This document shows positions 27,790 to 37,574 of a DNA stretch of 64,000 bases, piece after piece; within the stretch, counting starts at the first letter, position 1, and every line of letters begins with the position of its first letter. A program made the translations under genes and the position numbers. The notes beneath the pieces are model-generated. The model had not been told where the DNA came from. It did no database searches and saw nothing but the letters and a program-made list of their open reading frames with translations. Source of the DNA: PALSA-188 sp963720075 (GTDB taxonomy: Bacteria > Acidobacteriota > Terriglobia > Terriglobales > Acidobacteriaceae); assembly GCA_963720075.1 (NCBI GenBank), contig CAVREG010000011.1, forward strand, positions 115,039 through 179,038, read 5' to 3'.

Positions 27790-28230
27790 GCGCTCGGATT
27801 CTGATCCAGCGACCTGCAAGCGAAGCACGTCTTCGATAGGTCCTCACACATAATATGGTGGCACCGATGAAGGCGCTGGCGTAAGACGCGCTGTGGGCCC
27901 ACCAATCAGCCATAAAGCGGTATCGTTTTGGCCGAGAAGAGGAGAATGTGAGCCAGTCAGTCGAGATGACGCCAGATCTCCGCCAAAACGTATCCGGCAT
28001 GATTCCCGAAGACCACTGCGCTTGCGGCCATGAAGCTAGCAATATCAAAAGTGGACGTCTAAGTTCGGATGCTCGTATGGGCGGCCGAGAGCCGAATCGG
28101 GCTGCGAATACATCGGAATCGAAAAAAAGGTACCAACCCACCATGATTGCAACGACTCCGCCTATCCGATACCAAGCAATGTCGGAGATTGTGTGTGGAA
28201 AATCGGCGGGTGAAAAATCGTGAAGTATTC
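27790..28230 (-). pseudogene. Decayed small membrane protein gene
   Basis: Reading leftward, one frame gives ISDIAWYRIGGVVAIMVGWY (membrane helix) followed by LLILLA, then protein-like sequence continues in a second frame (MAASAVVFGNHAGYVLAEIW) and returns to the first (MADWWAHSASYASAFIGATI, a second helix). This pattern needs two compensating frameshifts and has no good ATG at its beginning, so I read it as a broken gene for a ~130-residue membrane protein. It is next to another frameshifted gene. Low certainty. Confidence 0.35.
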
Positions 28231-28405
28231 GAGACAGATTCGTGCAGTAAACTGATCGTGAATAATTCCGTACAGTACTGCAGCAACACGCAGGTCGCTA
28301 CAATCTTTAAAGATTCCATCATCCGGCCAGCCCCTCGAAGAATTCTAAGCTAATTGGCGTGTATAAGGTTTCTGTACGACGGCGCCAGATTAGAGCTCAA
28401 CACCC

Positions 28406-30098
28406 ATGCCGCACCTTAGCCCTCATGATGTGATGACGATGTTTATGGCGCTGGCCGTGCTGCTGGGCGGCGCCAAGCTGGCTGGCGAGTTGATGCAGAA
28501 GCTCGGACAGCCGGCGATTCTCGGCGAAATCTCAGTTGGAATTCTCCTTGGGCCGACGGTTCTGGGTCACTTCCGGCCGAAAATTTATACTGCGCTGTTT
28601 CCAATTGTCGGTCCCGCCCCGATTGCGCTGGAAACCATCACAACCCTCGGAGTTGTGTTCTTCCTCCTCACCGCCGGCCTTGAAATTGATCTTCGCAGTA
28701 TTTTTCGCCAGGGCAAGAGTGCGTTGTTTGTCAGTTTTTTTGGAGTGATTTTCCCATTCGCTGCGGGCTTTCTTGCCGCTGGATTGTTTCCGAAATATCT
28801 GGGAGCCGGTAGAAGGCTCCGACACGCTGATTTTCGCTTTGTTTGTCGGAACCGCGCTCTCTATCTCCGCATTGCCCGTCATCGCGCAGAATTCTGATGG
28901 ATCTCAATCTTCTGCGAAGCGAGATGGGAACGGTGGATCATGTCGTCCGCCATGTTCGACGACCTGGTGGGATGGATTCTCTTCTCGATGGTCCTTGGGA
29001 TGATGAATCCAGCAGCCCACTCTGGTGGCGGCCTTAAGCACACGATCGCGCTTGTAGTTTTGTTTGCCGGCCTTACCCTCACCGTTGGCCGATGGCTGAT
29101 AGACAAGATTCTGCCATTCATTCAGGCGCACACGACATGGCCCGGTGGCGTTCTTGGATTTATCTTCACGCTTACTTTCGCTGCCGCTGCTTTCACCGAG
29201 TACGCGGGGATCCACGCAGTTTTTGGCGCATTCATCGTCGGCATCGCGGTCGGTGAATCCACGCATCTACGCAAGCGCACGTCCCAGCACATTCATGAAA
29301 TCGTCACCAACGTGTTTGCGCCGTTCTTTTTCGCCAGTATTGGCCTGCGCACAAATTTTGTCGCGAACTTCAATCTCGGACTCACGCTGACGGTGATTGG
29401 TGTCGCCTGCGCCGGAAAAATATTTGGAGCAAAGTGGGGAGCGCGGCTTGGCGGCATGGATAACCGCGCTTCCTGGGCTGTGGGGTTGGCAATGAACGCC
29501 CGCGGCGCGATGGAGATGATTCTGGGAATCCTCGCCCTGCAAGCAGGGACTCATCCGCGAGCAAATGTTCGTCGCCCTGGTAATTATGGCCCTTTTCACT
29601 TCGCTGGTTTCCGCGCCATCAATTCACGCTCTGGTGAGCAGACGGCGAGCCATCACGCTGAAAGATGTTGTTTCCAATAAATTGTTTATTCCGAAGCTTG
29701 AATCTGACACCAGGCACGGTGCCCTCAAACAGATGTGCGAACTGGCCGCAAATGAGGTCAGTAATTCCCCGGAGCGATTTTTGCGCATCGTTTTGGAACG
29801 CGAAAAAGTAGTAGCCAGCGGTTGGGAAAATCAATTAGCCATCCCGCAAGCCCGCATTAATGGGGTAACTCGTCCGTTGGTAGTCGTAGGCAAATCTCAA
29901 TCCGGAATTGATTTCGATGCAAGGGATGGAAAGCCCGCGCGGCTCGTGATCATGATCATAACTGGAGACAATCAGTCGCAGCACGATTTGCTTGCCGACG
30001 CCAGTTCACTGTTCGGCCACAGAGAAGCGATTGAGCAGGCAATTGAAGCGAACACGTTCGTGGAGTTGGTCGCAGCTCTGAACGCTCCGGTCAGCTAG
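28406..30098 (+). pseudogene. CPA2-type cation:proton antiporter with PTS EIIA-like tail, frameshifted
   Basis: The reading continues through four frame changes: LAGELMQKLGQPAILGEISV (frame from 28406), then SDTLIFALFVGTALSISALP (about 28813-28890), then ILMDLNLLRSEMGTV (about 28893-28937), then the long MSSAMFDDLVGWILFSMVLG part (28940-29545), then MFVALVIMALFTS to 30098. The last shift fits one extra G in GGG at 29546-29548. Each shift equals one surplus base; removing four restores 563 codons. The product would be a 12-helix Kef/NapA-like exchanger fused to a fructose-type EIIA domain, but the EIIA histidine is replaced: AIPQARI instead of AIPHA. Either a true pseudogene or sequence errors. 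Confidence 0.75.
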
Positions 30099-31650
30099 TC
30101 AACGTCTGCAAAGGAATGGCCGGGGCTTTCCGATTCAGCAAAGATGCGCCAGGAATCTTCAGATTCGGCATTGGCTTCCCTGCGAACAGCAGGCGGCAGG
30201 GCTTTGCCATCCAGCGCGCCCAGCGTCCGGACCAGGTTACGCGCGCGCTGTCCGTCGCTATACCGGTGTCAGCGTACATCTGCCGATAGATTTTGGAAAT
30301 TAAAACGAACGCGAGCCTTCCGCGGCTGGATTTGATAAAACTCGAACGCCTCCAGATTGGTCCAATGCTATAAAAATTGTCCCAAACGCTCTGTGTCCGC
30401 GAACGAATCTCCTCCGCGGACATTACCGGATGATCCCAATACAACTTTGGACGAAGCGCCTGCGGGATAAGCCATCGCCGCGTCAGAGGTATCCCGGCAA
30501 TCATGGGCGGGTTCTCACCAAGACCCTTTTCCCAACGAATGAAATCCACCGTTCCGGGATATGGACTCAGCGTAACAAATTGCGCGAACGTAACATTCGC
30601 GCTTATCGCGGCCGCTGCCGTGGCGTCGAAGGTCGCTGGAACATCACTGGGCAATCCAAAAATAAAAGATCCCAGAACGTGGACGCCATGCTCCCGGAAA
30701 GTACGCAGCCGCTCAATCAGCGCGTCGCCCGAGAGATTGAAGTCTTTGTAAACGTCTTTCAATCCGCTGGGCGTAACCGATTCCACTCCAACCAGCGCGC
30801 CCTTAATACGCGCGGCTTTCATCGCATCTAAAAACTCGATGTCTTCGGCTGCTTCCATCGTGATCTGTGTGAAGAACACCATGTCGTCAGGAAGCTGCGC
30901 CAAACGCGACATCAGTTCAAATCTCTCGGCGCGAATCGAATTCAGTTCGCCGAGCCGCACCTGATTCTTTTGCTCAGTTGCCAGCTTGATATCCGTCTGT
31001 GTGACGGGATAGAAGTTATCGTCGGCGAGCGCGATGAATCGAAATCCGAGGCGGCGCAATTGCACAATTTCTTCGATCACTACATCCGAAGACCGCTGCC
31101 GGGGCTTCTGCCCATCGGTGCGCCATACCGAGCAGAATGAGCAATGTTTGGGACATCCGCGAACCGTCTGCACCGAAGCCCACATGTAACGATTCCTTGG
31201 AACCAAATCCCAGCGAGCCTGCATGAAATCGGATGCTTCGACGCGGCCGCCTTCATAAATCGCTTGCGGAGTCCCGATGCTGCAATCGGTCAGAGCCTTT
31301 GACCAGATGACGTCGCCATCTCCTTTTACCACCGCGTGAGCTCCACCAAGTTCGTGAGCTTCCTGGGGATAAAGAGTGGCGTGAATGCCACCGAAGATCA
31401 CATACGCGCCACGCTCCCGTGCGATCTTGCCGATTTCGTATCCGCGCAGAGCGTTCGCGGTATGAATTCCGATGCCTACCGCATCGCCCTCTTTTATTTG
31501 CTCGGGATCAATCTGCTCAAGGGTTTCATCCACCAGGATAGGGTCTCCAAAGATCTTCGGTGTAGCCGCAGCGAGCACGTATTGCCAGCGAGGAGTGATT
31601 ACCGCGGTTCCGAATGACACACTACTCGGATTCACCAGATGGACATTCAA
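30091..31650 (-). CDS. Cobalamin-binding radical SAM protein
   Basis: A 519-residue class B-type radical SAM enzyme. The N-terminal B12-binding-like Rossmann domain (~1-140) has VGIGIHTANALRGYEIG and YVIFGGIHATLYPQEA; the iron-sulfur motif is CPKHCSFC (CxxxCxxC) about residue 168, followed by the TIM-barrel with LADDNFYPVT and GVESVTPSGLKDVYK. The C terminus (~400-519) is a separate helical domain. Probably a methyltransferase or rearrangement enzyme; the substrate is not predictable. TTG start at 31650 preceded by AAAGG. Convergent with the antiporter remnant, overlapping it by 8 bp. Confidence 0.88.
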   Translation of the reverse strand: MNVHLVNPSSVSFGTAVITPRWQYVLAAATPKIFGDPILVDETLEQIDPEQIKEGDAVGIGIHTANALRGYEIGKIARERGAYVIFGGIHATLYPQEAHELGGAHAVVKGDGDVIWSKALTDCSIGTPQAIYEGGRVEASDFMQARWDLVPRNRYMWASVQTVRGCPKHCSFCSVWRTDGQKPRQRSSDVVIEEIVQLRRLGFRFIALADDNFYPVTQTDIKLATEQKNQVRLGELNSIRAERFELMSRLAQLPDDMVFFTQITMEAAEDIEFLDAMKAARIKGALVGVESVTPSGLKDVYKDFNLSGDALIERLRTFREHGVHVLGSFIFGLPSDVPATFDATAAAAISANVTFAQFVTLSPYPGTVDFIRWEKGLGENPPMIAGIPLTRRWLIPQALRPKLYWDHPVMSAEEIRSRTQSVWDNFYSIGPIWRRSSFIKSSRGRLAFVLISKIYRQMYADTGIATDSARVTWSGRWARWMAKPCRLLFAGKPMPNLKIPGASLLNRKAPAIPLQTLTS

Positions 31651-31937
31651 GACGAGCCTTTCTTTCTACGGTTTATTGCCAGGAGCCGGATTTATCTTTC
31701 ATGTAGGCCGGAAGCGAAACGGTTGCGAGACAACCTATCTTTCAGCAAAAGCGGGATTGAATCTCTCCAGGTGTTCGTTCGTGGAAAAGAAAAAGGCGAG
31801 AGTCAATTCGTGTTGGAAGACGCAGACGCAAGACTAGGCCAAATTGGGAAGGTTGTCAAATACGTGACGACTTGGGCTGGCACTGAACGTGCCAAGAATA
31901 AGCAACGCAAACCACCGAGTGGATACTAGTATCGAGA

Positions 31938-32531
31938 TCAATCGCCCATTCGCCTGCTAAATGCGCGATTGTTTAAGCTCTGTTCCTGAGGGGTTCCGGC
32001 CAGATGAGATCCAAAAAGTTTTCCCACTACTGCGGACCGCGTTGTGACTCCCATTTTGACCATCACCAATCGCACAAATGCTTTTACGGTGTTGGGGCTA
32101 ATTTTCAAACGCTCTGCAATCTCTTTGCTGGTAAGCCCCTGCATCAAGAGTTCGACGGTCTCTTTTTCGCGGGGCGTAAAGTCGAACATCTCAGAAGCCT
32201 GGGACAACGCGCTTCCAATCGAAGCGTTTCTCTCAAGCAACAAGGCCGCGGTTTGCTGATACGAAGAGCTCACATTGGGTTGCAGTGCAAAAGTCCGGCA
32301 GACGTAACGCCGATTGCCCGACTTGAACTGCTTGGAGAAGGTCAGCGAATCTCCAGAACGCCCTTCAATCAAGTTCAGCTTCACCCGGTCAGCAAGAAAA
32401 ACGTCCAGCTGTTTAATCTTTTCGGGCGCAGTGGGATAAGCCAGAATCTTCACCGCTTCTGAGTTAAACATTACCAACTTTAGTTTGTTGTCGAGAAGAA
32501 GAAAGCCCTTTTCCGAAACTTCATCATGCAT
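31938..32531 (-). CDS. LuxR/FixJ-type transcriptional regulator with PAS-like N terminus
   Basis: A 197-residue regulator. ATG 32531 is preferred (GGAG ten bases upstream) over a TTG at 32570. The N-terminal ~110 residues are PAS-like (KGFLLLDNKLKLVMFNSEAV), without a phosphoacceptor receiver. The C-terminal LuxR helix-turn-helix is clear: FTPREKETVELLMQGLTSKE, IAERLKISPNTVKAFV. A single-component sensor-regulator. The stretch between it and the radical SAM gene (31651-31937) has no convincing gene. Confidence 0.85.
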   Translation of the reverse strand: MHDEVSEKGFLLLDNKLKLVMFNSEAVKILAYPTAPEKIKQLDVFLADRVKLNLIEGRSGDSLTFSKQFKSGNRRYVCRTFALQPNVSSSYQQTAALLLERNASIGSALSQASEMFDFTPREKETVELLMQGLTSKEIAERLKISPNTVKAFVRLVMVKMGVTTRSAVVGKLFGSHLAGTPQEQSLNNRAFSRRMGD

Positions 32532-32754
32532 GCAGAAACACTCCAGTGGATAAGTTTTTAGAACCTGCAACCTTGGGGGCTTTGGAACGGCCGGTGCAAT
32601 TTCACCAGTCCGTAAGACTTACTTGGGGGTGGGCTTATTTAGTCTCTGATGCCTTGCAATACTTGTCAACAAGCAATCAGCACAAAGTTATTTAATTCTC
32701 GTAATCCAGTAGTTCGATTGCAAAACAATGCACTTTAAAGGCATTCGTCATTCT

Positions 32755-34431
32755 CTAGTGACCCGGTGCTGAACCATCGGACGCCAGCGTGAAATCAATA
32801 GCGATTCGGCTCTCGAATCTTTTCGGTTTCCCATCCTTCACCAATGGCTGAAAACGCCACTGCCGAACCGCCTCCTCAGCCGCCGCCATCAATTGGGACT
32901 CGCCACTCACCAGGCTGAGACCATCTACCGCACCGCTTGCATCCACTATTACATCAAGCACAACCGTGCCCTGTACATGCTGCTGCCGTGCCGCATTCGG
33001 ATATTCAGGTTCGACTCGGTGAATGAGCCGCGCCATCGCAGCTTGAGTGGGAACTGCCTCAGCCTCTGCGTCGCTGTTGCCCGCCTTGTCATTCTTGCTC
33101 GGCAATACTTCCGCCGCAGGATCTTTCGATACCAATTTCGATTCCTGTGTCGTACCAGGTTTCAAAGGTGTCTTGTGTTTTTCAAATAAAACAACATCGT
33201 CAGAGGGATCAGTTTTTTTCGCAGCATCTTCGGCGCTGGTTTGCGGCGAATCGGCTTTGTGCACAGGCTGGCGTTGAATAGTGATGGACGAGGTGACCTG
33301 CGGATAAGAAGATACTTTAGCAGGCCATGCCGACGGGTCCAAGGCCGCGGGCTTCATACTGAAAGGTGTCGGTTTCGGAACAACGACTTTCGCCACATGC
33401 GGTTCCGAAAGATTTAACGTGGCGGACATTGGCTCGCGGACGATCTGCACAAATTTCGCGCTGCCGCTACGCTGCCAATAACTACGTGCGACCATGCTGC
33501 CGCCGATCAAAACCAGTGTTATCGCGGTTCGTGCCATGACCGCTATCCAATCAACAGAAGCCAATCGGGAACGTTGCGAGAGGATTCGGCTCCAAAATTT
33601 AGGAACCTGAAGTTTGCGGGCTGCCCGTGTCCCCTTTTTCGGGCGGTGCGATTTCGAATGATTTTGTTCCGAAGCCGCAAAAGCTACGGGTCGGGCATTG
33701 GGAACGCTGTAACTGTGCTGATCCCAGCTTTTTTGGATCAGCTCTATATTGGCCGCGATACGCCGTGCCATTGCTTCGAGGGTCAGCACATCCCGGTCAC
33801 AAAATGCATTTGCCCGGGGAGAAAAAATCTCCAGGATTCCCAGTAGTGTGCCTTTTTCGCCTTGCACCGGAACCACTAAGATTGAGCGCACTCCGCTGCG
33901 GCGATAAGCGACCGCATCGGCATTGGTGTCCGGTCCAAGATCGTCTACGCGCCGCACTGCGCCTGTTGCGAAGCAGGTTGCGGCAATGCCCGATTTTGTA
34001 TTCAGGCAAATGGCAACATCGGAAGCCGTCGCGCCCGTCGTCGCGCGGCAAATCAGCTCTCCAGAACGGGCCAAGCCAAGTACCCCGCCGGTCGCGTTGG
34101 TGGTGAGACGCGCCTGAAGTACGATTTCATTCAGCACAAGGTCCAGTGCAAGTTCGGAAGGTGGCTTTAAGCTAATGGTTTCAGCACGCGGAATTTGGTC
34201 GGGAACAGGCTCTGGAATAATGGTTTCGGCAGGAGGAATTTGGTCTAGAACGGACTCTGCGCTGATGGTTTCGACAGGAATTTGGGGCAACGCTGCCAGG
34301 ACTGGGGGCAGTTCGTCCTCGGGTCGAGCTAATTCCGCGACATTCGGAGTCGCCACGGTCTCGTGCACGACCGAAGTCGGCATGTGAATGCGGTGGCGGC
34401 GATCACTGGATCTGAACTTAACTGGAGCCAT
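32755..34431 (-). CDS. GAF domain - transmembrane - TonB C-terminal fusion protein
   Basis: A 558-residue protein with an unusual order. The N terminus carries an imperfect tandem motif (PAETIIPEPVPDQIPRAETI) around residues 45-90, then a GAF domain (~105-250, SGVRSILVVPVQGEKGTLLG), a basic stretch, one membrane helix (VMARTAITLVLIGGSMVA), a Pro/Lys/Thr-rich periplasmic linker, and a C-terminal TonB domain (VEPEYPNAARQQHVQGTVVL, AVRQWRFQPLVKDGKP). It would place a cytoplasmic ligand sensor on one end and an energy-transducing or protein-binding TonB-C module in the periplasm. No ExbB/ExbD is nearby, so it may be signalling rather than transport. Confidence 0.9.
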   Translation of the reverse strand: MAPVKFRSSDRRHRIHMPTSVVHETVATPNVAELARPEDELPPVLAALPQIPVETISAESVLDQIPPAETIIPEPVPDQIPRAETISLKPPSELALDLVLNEIVLQARLTTNATGGVLGLARSGELICRATTGATASDVAICLNTKSGIAATCFATGAVRRVDDLGPDTNADAVAYRRSGVRSILVVPVQGEKGTLLGILEIFSPRANAFCDRDVLTLEAMARRIAANIELIQKSWDQHSYSVPNARPVAFAASEQNHSKSHRPKKGTRAARKLQVPKFWSRILSQRSRLASVDWIAVMARTAITLVLIGGSMVARSYWQRSGSAKFVQIVREPMSATLNLSEPHVAKVVVPKPTPFSMKPAALDPSAWPAKVSSYPQVTSSITIQRQPVHKADSPQTSAEDAAKKTDPSDDVVLFEKHKTPLKPGTTQESKLVSKDPAAEVLPSKNDKAGNSDAEAEAVPTQAAMARLIHRVEPEYPNAARQQHVQGTVVLDVIVDASGAVDGLSLVSGESQLMAAAEEAVRQWRFQPLVKDGKPKRFESRIAIDFTLASDGSAPGH

Positions 34432-34641
34432 AGGAGCGCGGGGGAGCTATCAAAGTGCAAGTTGATGGCCATATTATCCCAGCCAGCTCTTATATTTCAG
34501 CGGTTTATAGAGCCAGTGAAGGGTCGAAACCGGAACAGGCCTGCCAGAGACGCAAAAAAATGCCCTGGTGTCCACTCTGGAGGGAAAAACATTCTACATG
34601 GGGAAAATGGGCGGGTGGGATCGGAGTCGGTTGAATCGCGA

Positions 34642-34674
34642 AGGGCACCAACGGGTACAAGCGTCTGGTGCCCT
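34642..34674. other. Perfect 9-bp stem hairpin in intergenic region
   Basis: AGGGCACCA (34642-34650) pairs with TGGTGCCCT (34666-34674) across a 15-base loop. There is no T run on either side, so it is not a standard terminator. It lies in a 264-bp spacer between the GAF-TonB gene and a small basic protein gene; otherwise I see nothing in that spacer. Confidence 0.4.
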
Positions 34675-34695
34675 CAGGGACTCATGGATTGAGCG

Positions 34696-34896
34696 TTATT
34701 CCTCAAGCATCGAATTAGGAAGCGCCAGCTGATCCTGGGCCGCTGAAAAATCAATTGATGACATATCGTCATCGGCTCCCTGTTCTGGTTTCTCCTGTTT
34801 CCGTTGAACCCTCTTTTCGGCTTTCTCGCGCTGCTTCTCTTGACGTGAGCGCTCTTTCAAACGTTTGTTGAAGCTTGAGCGACTTCTACCAGCCAT
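34696..34896 (-). CDS. Small highly charged protein, 66 aa
   Basis: Begins MAGRSRSSFNKRLKERSRQE with a long Lys/Arg/Glu helix, then an acidic GADDDMSSIDFSAAQDQ tail. Start at 34896 rather than 34917 because GGGAGG lies six bases upstream. The basic helix suggests nucleic acid or ribosome binding. It is directly upstream-adjacent to two other RNA-binding-style small genes on the same strand, hinting at a shared role in RNA handling or cold response. Function unproven. Confidence 0.7.
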   Translation of the reverse strand: MAGRSRSSFNKRLKERSRQEKQREKAEKRVQRKQEKPEQGADDDMSSIDFSAAQDQLALPNSMLEE

Positions 34897-34961
34897 AAAA
34901 ACCTCCCGAGGGAACAATTTTGTCTTAGTTTAGCCTTTCAATAAGAAAGCAGACTCGACCG

Positions 34962-35360
34962 CTACCAGCGCGGCTCGCGAGGCTGACGCGCGTGACCTTG
35001 ATAATCGTCCCGACCGCCTCCGCCACCACCGGAACGACCACCTCCTCCGGAACGCCCTCCACCTCCGCCAGGACGTCCACCACCGCCCCGAGGAGGTCCG
35101 CCGCTGCTGCGTTCCGTTTTAGGACGCGCTTCGTTGATGTTCAACGCTCGTCCGCCGAGTTCCTTGCCATTCAACGCAGCGATTGCTTTTTCCGCTTCTG
35201 AAGAATCTGCCATCTCCACGAACGCGAATCCTCTGGAACGCCCTGTCTCGCGGTCTGTAACTACGCTGACCTGATCAATCTTGCCATGTGGTTCAAACAG
35301 TGTCCGCAGCTCTGCTTCGGTTGTGCTGTGGGGGATATTGCCAACGAAAAGCTTCTTCAT
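34962..35360 (-). CDS. RRM-type RNA-binding protein with Gly/Arg-rich tail
   Basis: A 132-residue single-RRM protein like cyanobacterial Rbp and plant GRPs. RNP2 is LFVGNI at the N terminus and RNP1 is RGFAFVEM about residue 45; the tail after residue 85 is almost entirely Gly/Arg/Ser with DDYQGHARQPREPRW at the end. Such proteins are often cold-induced RNA chaperones (family knowledge). The start has AGGAAATATC upstream. Confidence 0.92.
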   Translation of the reverse strand: MKKLFVGNIPHSTTEAELRTLFEPHGKIDQVSVVTDRETGRSRGFAFVEMADSSEAEKAIAALNGKELGGRALNINEARPKTERSSGGPPRGGGGRPGGGGGRSGGGGRSGGGGGGRDDYQGHARQPREPRW

Positions 35361-35424
35361 GATATTTCCTCTTTAAATTTACTGACGCTGTTGTGCAGAG
35401 CTTACGACTAATCAGCTCCGCCGG

Positions 35425-35580
35425 TCATTTCACCGGCGTGGCCTTGCTTTTCTTATCGCCTGCCGCCGCCGGAACTTTCTGTCCCGCTGCTGCAAGCAGT
35501 TCCTTGTTCCTGGCTCGGCGATGAATATTCTGTTTCCGTTCCCTATGGAACCGGGATTTATCTCCATTGATTTGTGACAT
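35425..35580 (-). CDS. Small basic protein, 51 aa
   Basis: Reads MSQINGDKSRFHRERKQNIH and continues with RRARNKELLAAAGQK to a Lys-rich end. Very basic at the N terminus with an Ala-rich middle, in the style of acidobacterial short RNA-associated proteins. Ribosome site weak (GGGAAATA). Same strand and just upstream of the RRM gene, so possibly co-transcribed. Confidence 0.55.
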   Translation of the reverse strand: MSQINGDKSRFHRERKQNIHRRARNKELLAAAGQKVPAAAGDKKSKATPVK

Positions 35581-35946
35581 TATTTCCCGTCCGGTTACGC
35601 CGCAAGTAAAATCTTACTGCTGAATAACCCCTTGCATCCCTTGATAATGAGCGACGAGTCTCTTACGCAGTCTACGACAAAGCGATCTGAATCGCGAACG
35701 GCGCAGAATAAGGGACGAGTGACTGACTGTCAAGGCCCCTACGGATTATACCCGGTCGCCGGCGCATTGGGAAATCGTGGGGGAGGAGACCACACAAGCC
35801 AGAACCAGATGGAAGCCTCCGCCCTCCCTCTCAACATGGCAATAGATTTAGAAAAGCGAGAAATTTCGCTTAGCGAAGCCGGATTTACACACATTTCGGG
35901 GATTGTCGTATGATCCCGTGTGCGAAAAACGCACGGACACTACGCC
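35581..35946. other. Intergenic region, no supported gene
   Basis: A 366-bp divergent spacer. It holds an open frame on the + strand from 35632 to 35913, but the translation has no domain, hydrophobic core or ribosome site, so I do not call it. It should contain promoters for the leftward small genes and the rightward GT39-type gene. Confidence 0.4.
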
Positions 35947-37461
35947 ATGAGCCCCATGGTCGGGAAGAAACTTCGTAGCGACACCGGCATCCTTATCCTG
36001 CTCTCGCTATTCTTTCTTGCGCTTCACGTTGCGGCTAGCGGACGATACGGATTCCACCGAGACGAACTTGCCACGCTCGACGATGCCCGCAATCTCGAAT
36101 GGGGCTTCGTCGCTTATCCTCCGCTAACCCCCGCCATCGGACGCCTCGCGCTGTCGCTATTCGGCATTTCGCAGATAGGAATCCGCCTCTTCCCTACCAT
36201 CGCGTTGAGCACCGCGGTGGTGGTTTCCGGCCTGATGGCGCGCGAACTCGGTGGCAATCGCCGCTCCCAGGTTCTCACCGCGCTCGCCGTCGCAATCGTG
36301 CCAATCGTCAACATTCAGACAGCGGTACTTCAATATGTCTCGTTTGATTATCTCTGGGGTGTTTTCCTTACCTACCTCGTAATACGCCTCCTCAACTCGC
36401 AGAATCCACGCTTGTGGGCTTTGATTGGAGCAGTGATCGGGATCGGCATGATGACGAAATACACCATGGCCTTCTTCGCCGTCAGCCTTGTTGGCGCGTT
36501 TCTGCTTACGCCAGTCCGCCGTTATCTGGCGAGCTCGTGGCTGTGGGCAGGGGTAGCGATTTTCCTACTGATCTTCATGCCAAACTTGCTCTGGCAATGG
36601 AAGCACAATTTTATCTCGCTCGAGTTTCTCCGTCACATTCACGTCCGCGATGTTGCCGAGGGACGCACCCGCGGCTTCATACCTGAACAATTATTTGCGT
36701 GCGTCAATGTGCTGTTGGCTCCTCTGCCATTCATGGGGCTTTGGTTCTACTTCTCCAAACGCGGCCGGAAATACCGATTGCTAGGCTGGATGTTTGTTCT
36801 AACGTTCACTGTATTTTTTATCGCAAAGGCGCGGTCTTACTACATGGGTCCGCTGTATCCGATGTTGCTCGCAGCAGGCAGCGTAGTTTGGCAGAATTGG
36901 ATGGCGAGTCGTCAGCGACGCTCGGCTTTGGCCATTCGGGGTGCAACGTGGACGCTCGTCGCATTGGGCGGAATCACCTCATTTGCGCTCTTCACCCCTG
37001 TCGCGCCGATCAATTCCCGGCTCTGGTATACCACGGCCAAAATGCAGGATAACTTCAAAGAAGAAATAGGATGGACCGACCTGGTCGGAAGCGTTGCGCG
37101 AGTGTACCGCTCCATTCCAGAAAATGAGCGCCCGCAGACCGGAATCATCGCCGGAAATTATGGCGAGGCCGGCGCAATCAATCTTTTCGGGCCCAAGTAC
37201 GGGCTTCCGCCTGCCATAAGCGGAACGAATTCCGCGTGGTATAGAAGTTATCCACGAAATGAGCCGCAAACGCTTATTGCCATTGGGCTCGATGCTGACT
37301 TTCTCAAGGAACAGTTCGAAGGCTGCCAACTGGTTGCTCACAACACGAATCAATATGGCGTCGTCAACGAAGAGAGCCGCGACCACCCGGACATCTATTT
37401 ATGCCACGGCCTGCTTCAGCCGTGGCCCGTGTTTTGGACTCACTTTCAACGCTTCGGTTAG
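35947..37461 (+). CDS. GT39/ArnT-type membrane glycosyltransferase
   Basis: About 504 residues, with 10 or more membrane helices in the first 350 and a soluble C-terminal part. The first periplasmic loop has the acidic pair typical of the PMT/ArnT group (GFHRDELATLDDARNLEWG), followed by the YPPLTPAIGRLA motif. These enzymes transfer sugars from polyprenyl-phosphate carriers to proteins or lipids outside the inner membrane. ATG 35947 chosen; an in-frame GTG at 35920 has no better ribosome site. Acceptor unknown. Stands alone. Confidence 0.85.
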   Translation: MSPMVGKKLRSDTGILILLSLFFLALHVAASGRYGFHRDELATLDDARNLEWGFVAYPPLTPAIGRLALSLFGISQIGIRLFPTIALSTAVVVSGLMARELGGNRRSQVLTALAVAIVPIVNIQTAVLQYVSFDYLWGVFLTYLVIRLLNSQNPRLWALIGAVIGIGMMTKYTMAFFAVSLVGAFLLTPVRRYLASSWLWAGVAIFLLIFMPNLLWQWKHNFISLEFLRHIHVRDVAEGRTRGFIPEQLFACVNVLLAPLPFMGLWFYFSKRGRKYRLLGWMFVLTFTVFFIAKARSYYMGPLYPMLLAAGSVVWQNWMASRQRRSALAIRGATWTLVALGGITSFALFTPVAPINSRLWYTTAKMQDNFKEEIGWTDLVGSVARVYRSIPENERPQTGIIAGNYGEAGAINLFGPKYGLPPAISGTNSAWYRSYPRNEPQTLIAIGLDADFLKEQFEGCQLVAHNTNQYGVVNEESRDHPDIYLCHGLLQPWPVFWTHFQRFG

Positions 37462-37536
37462 AACCCTGCCACCAATTGCCGCCCTCCGCTTTCATCAAAT
37501 CCAGGGGCGTGGCAGGCAAAAGCTAATGCGTTTGTC

Positions 37537-37565
37537 TTGACAATAGTCGTTAACACAAATAGTTT
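37537..37565 (+). promoter_or_regulatory. Sigma-70-like promoter for the MarR gene
   Basis: A perfect -35 TTGACA at 37537-37542, a 17-bp spacer, and a -10-like TAGTTT at 37560-37565, ending 10 bp before the MarR start. GTTAAC lies between the boxes and could be part of an autoregulatory site. Confidence 0.5.
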
Positions 37566-37574
37566 TGATGAGAA

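Noticed and set aside
27948..28223. 91-aa + strand frame antisense to the decayed membrane gene
   Set aside because: The minus strand carries protein-like membrane helices; the plus frame has none.
31639..31929. 96-aa open frame on the + strand between the radical SAM and LuxR genes
   Set aside because: Begins inside the antisense of the radical SAM start, with no domain and no ribosome site; composition looks non-coding.
35632..35913. 93-aa open frame on the + strand
   Set aside because: No ribosome site, no hydrophobic core or motif, and it lies in a divergent promoter region.
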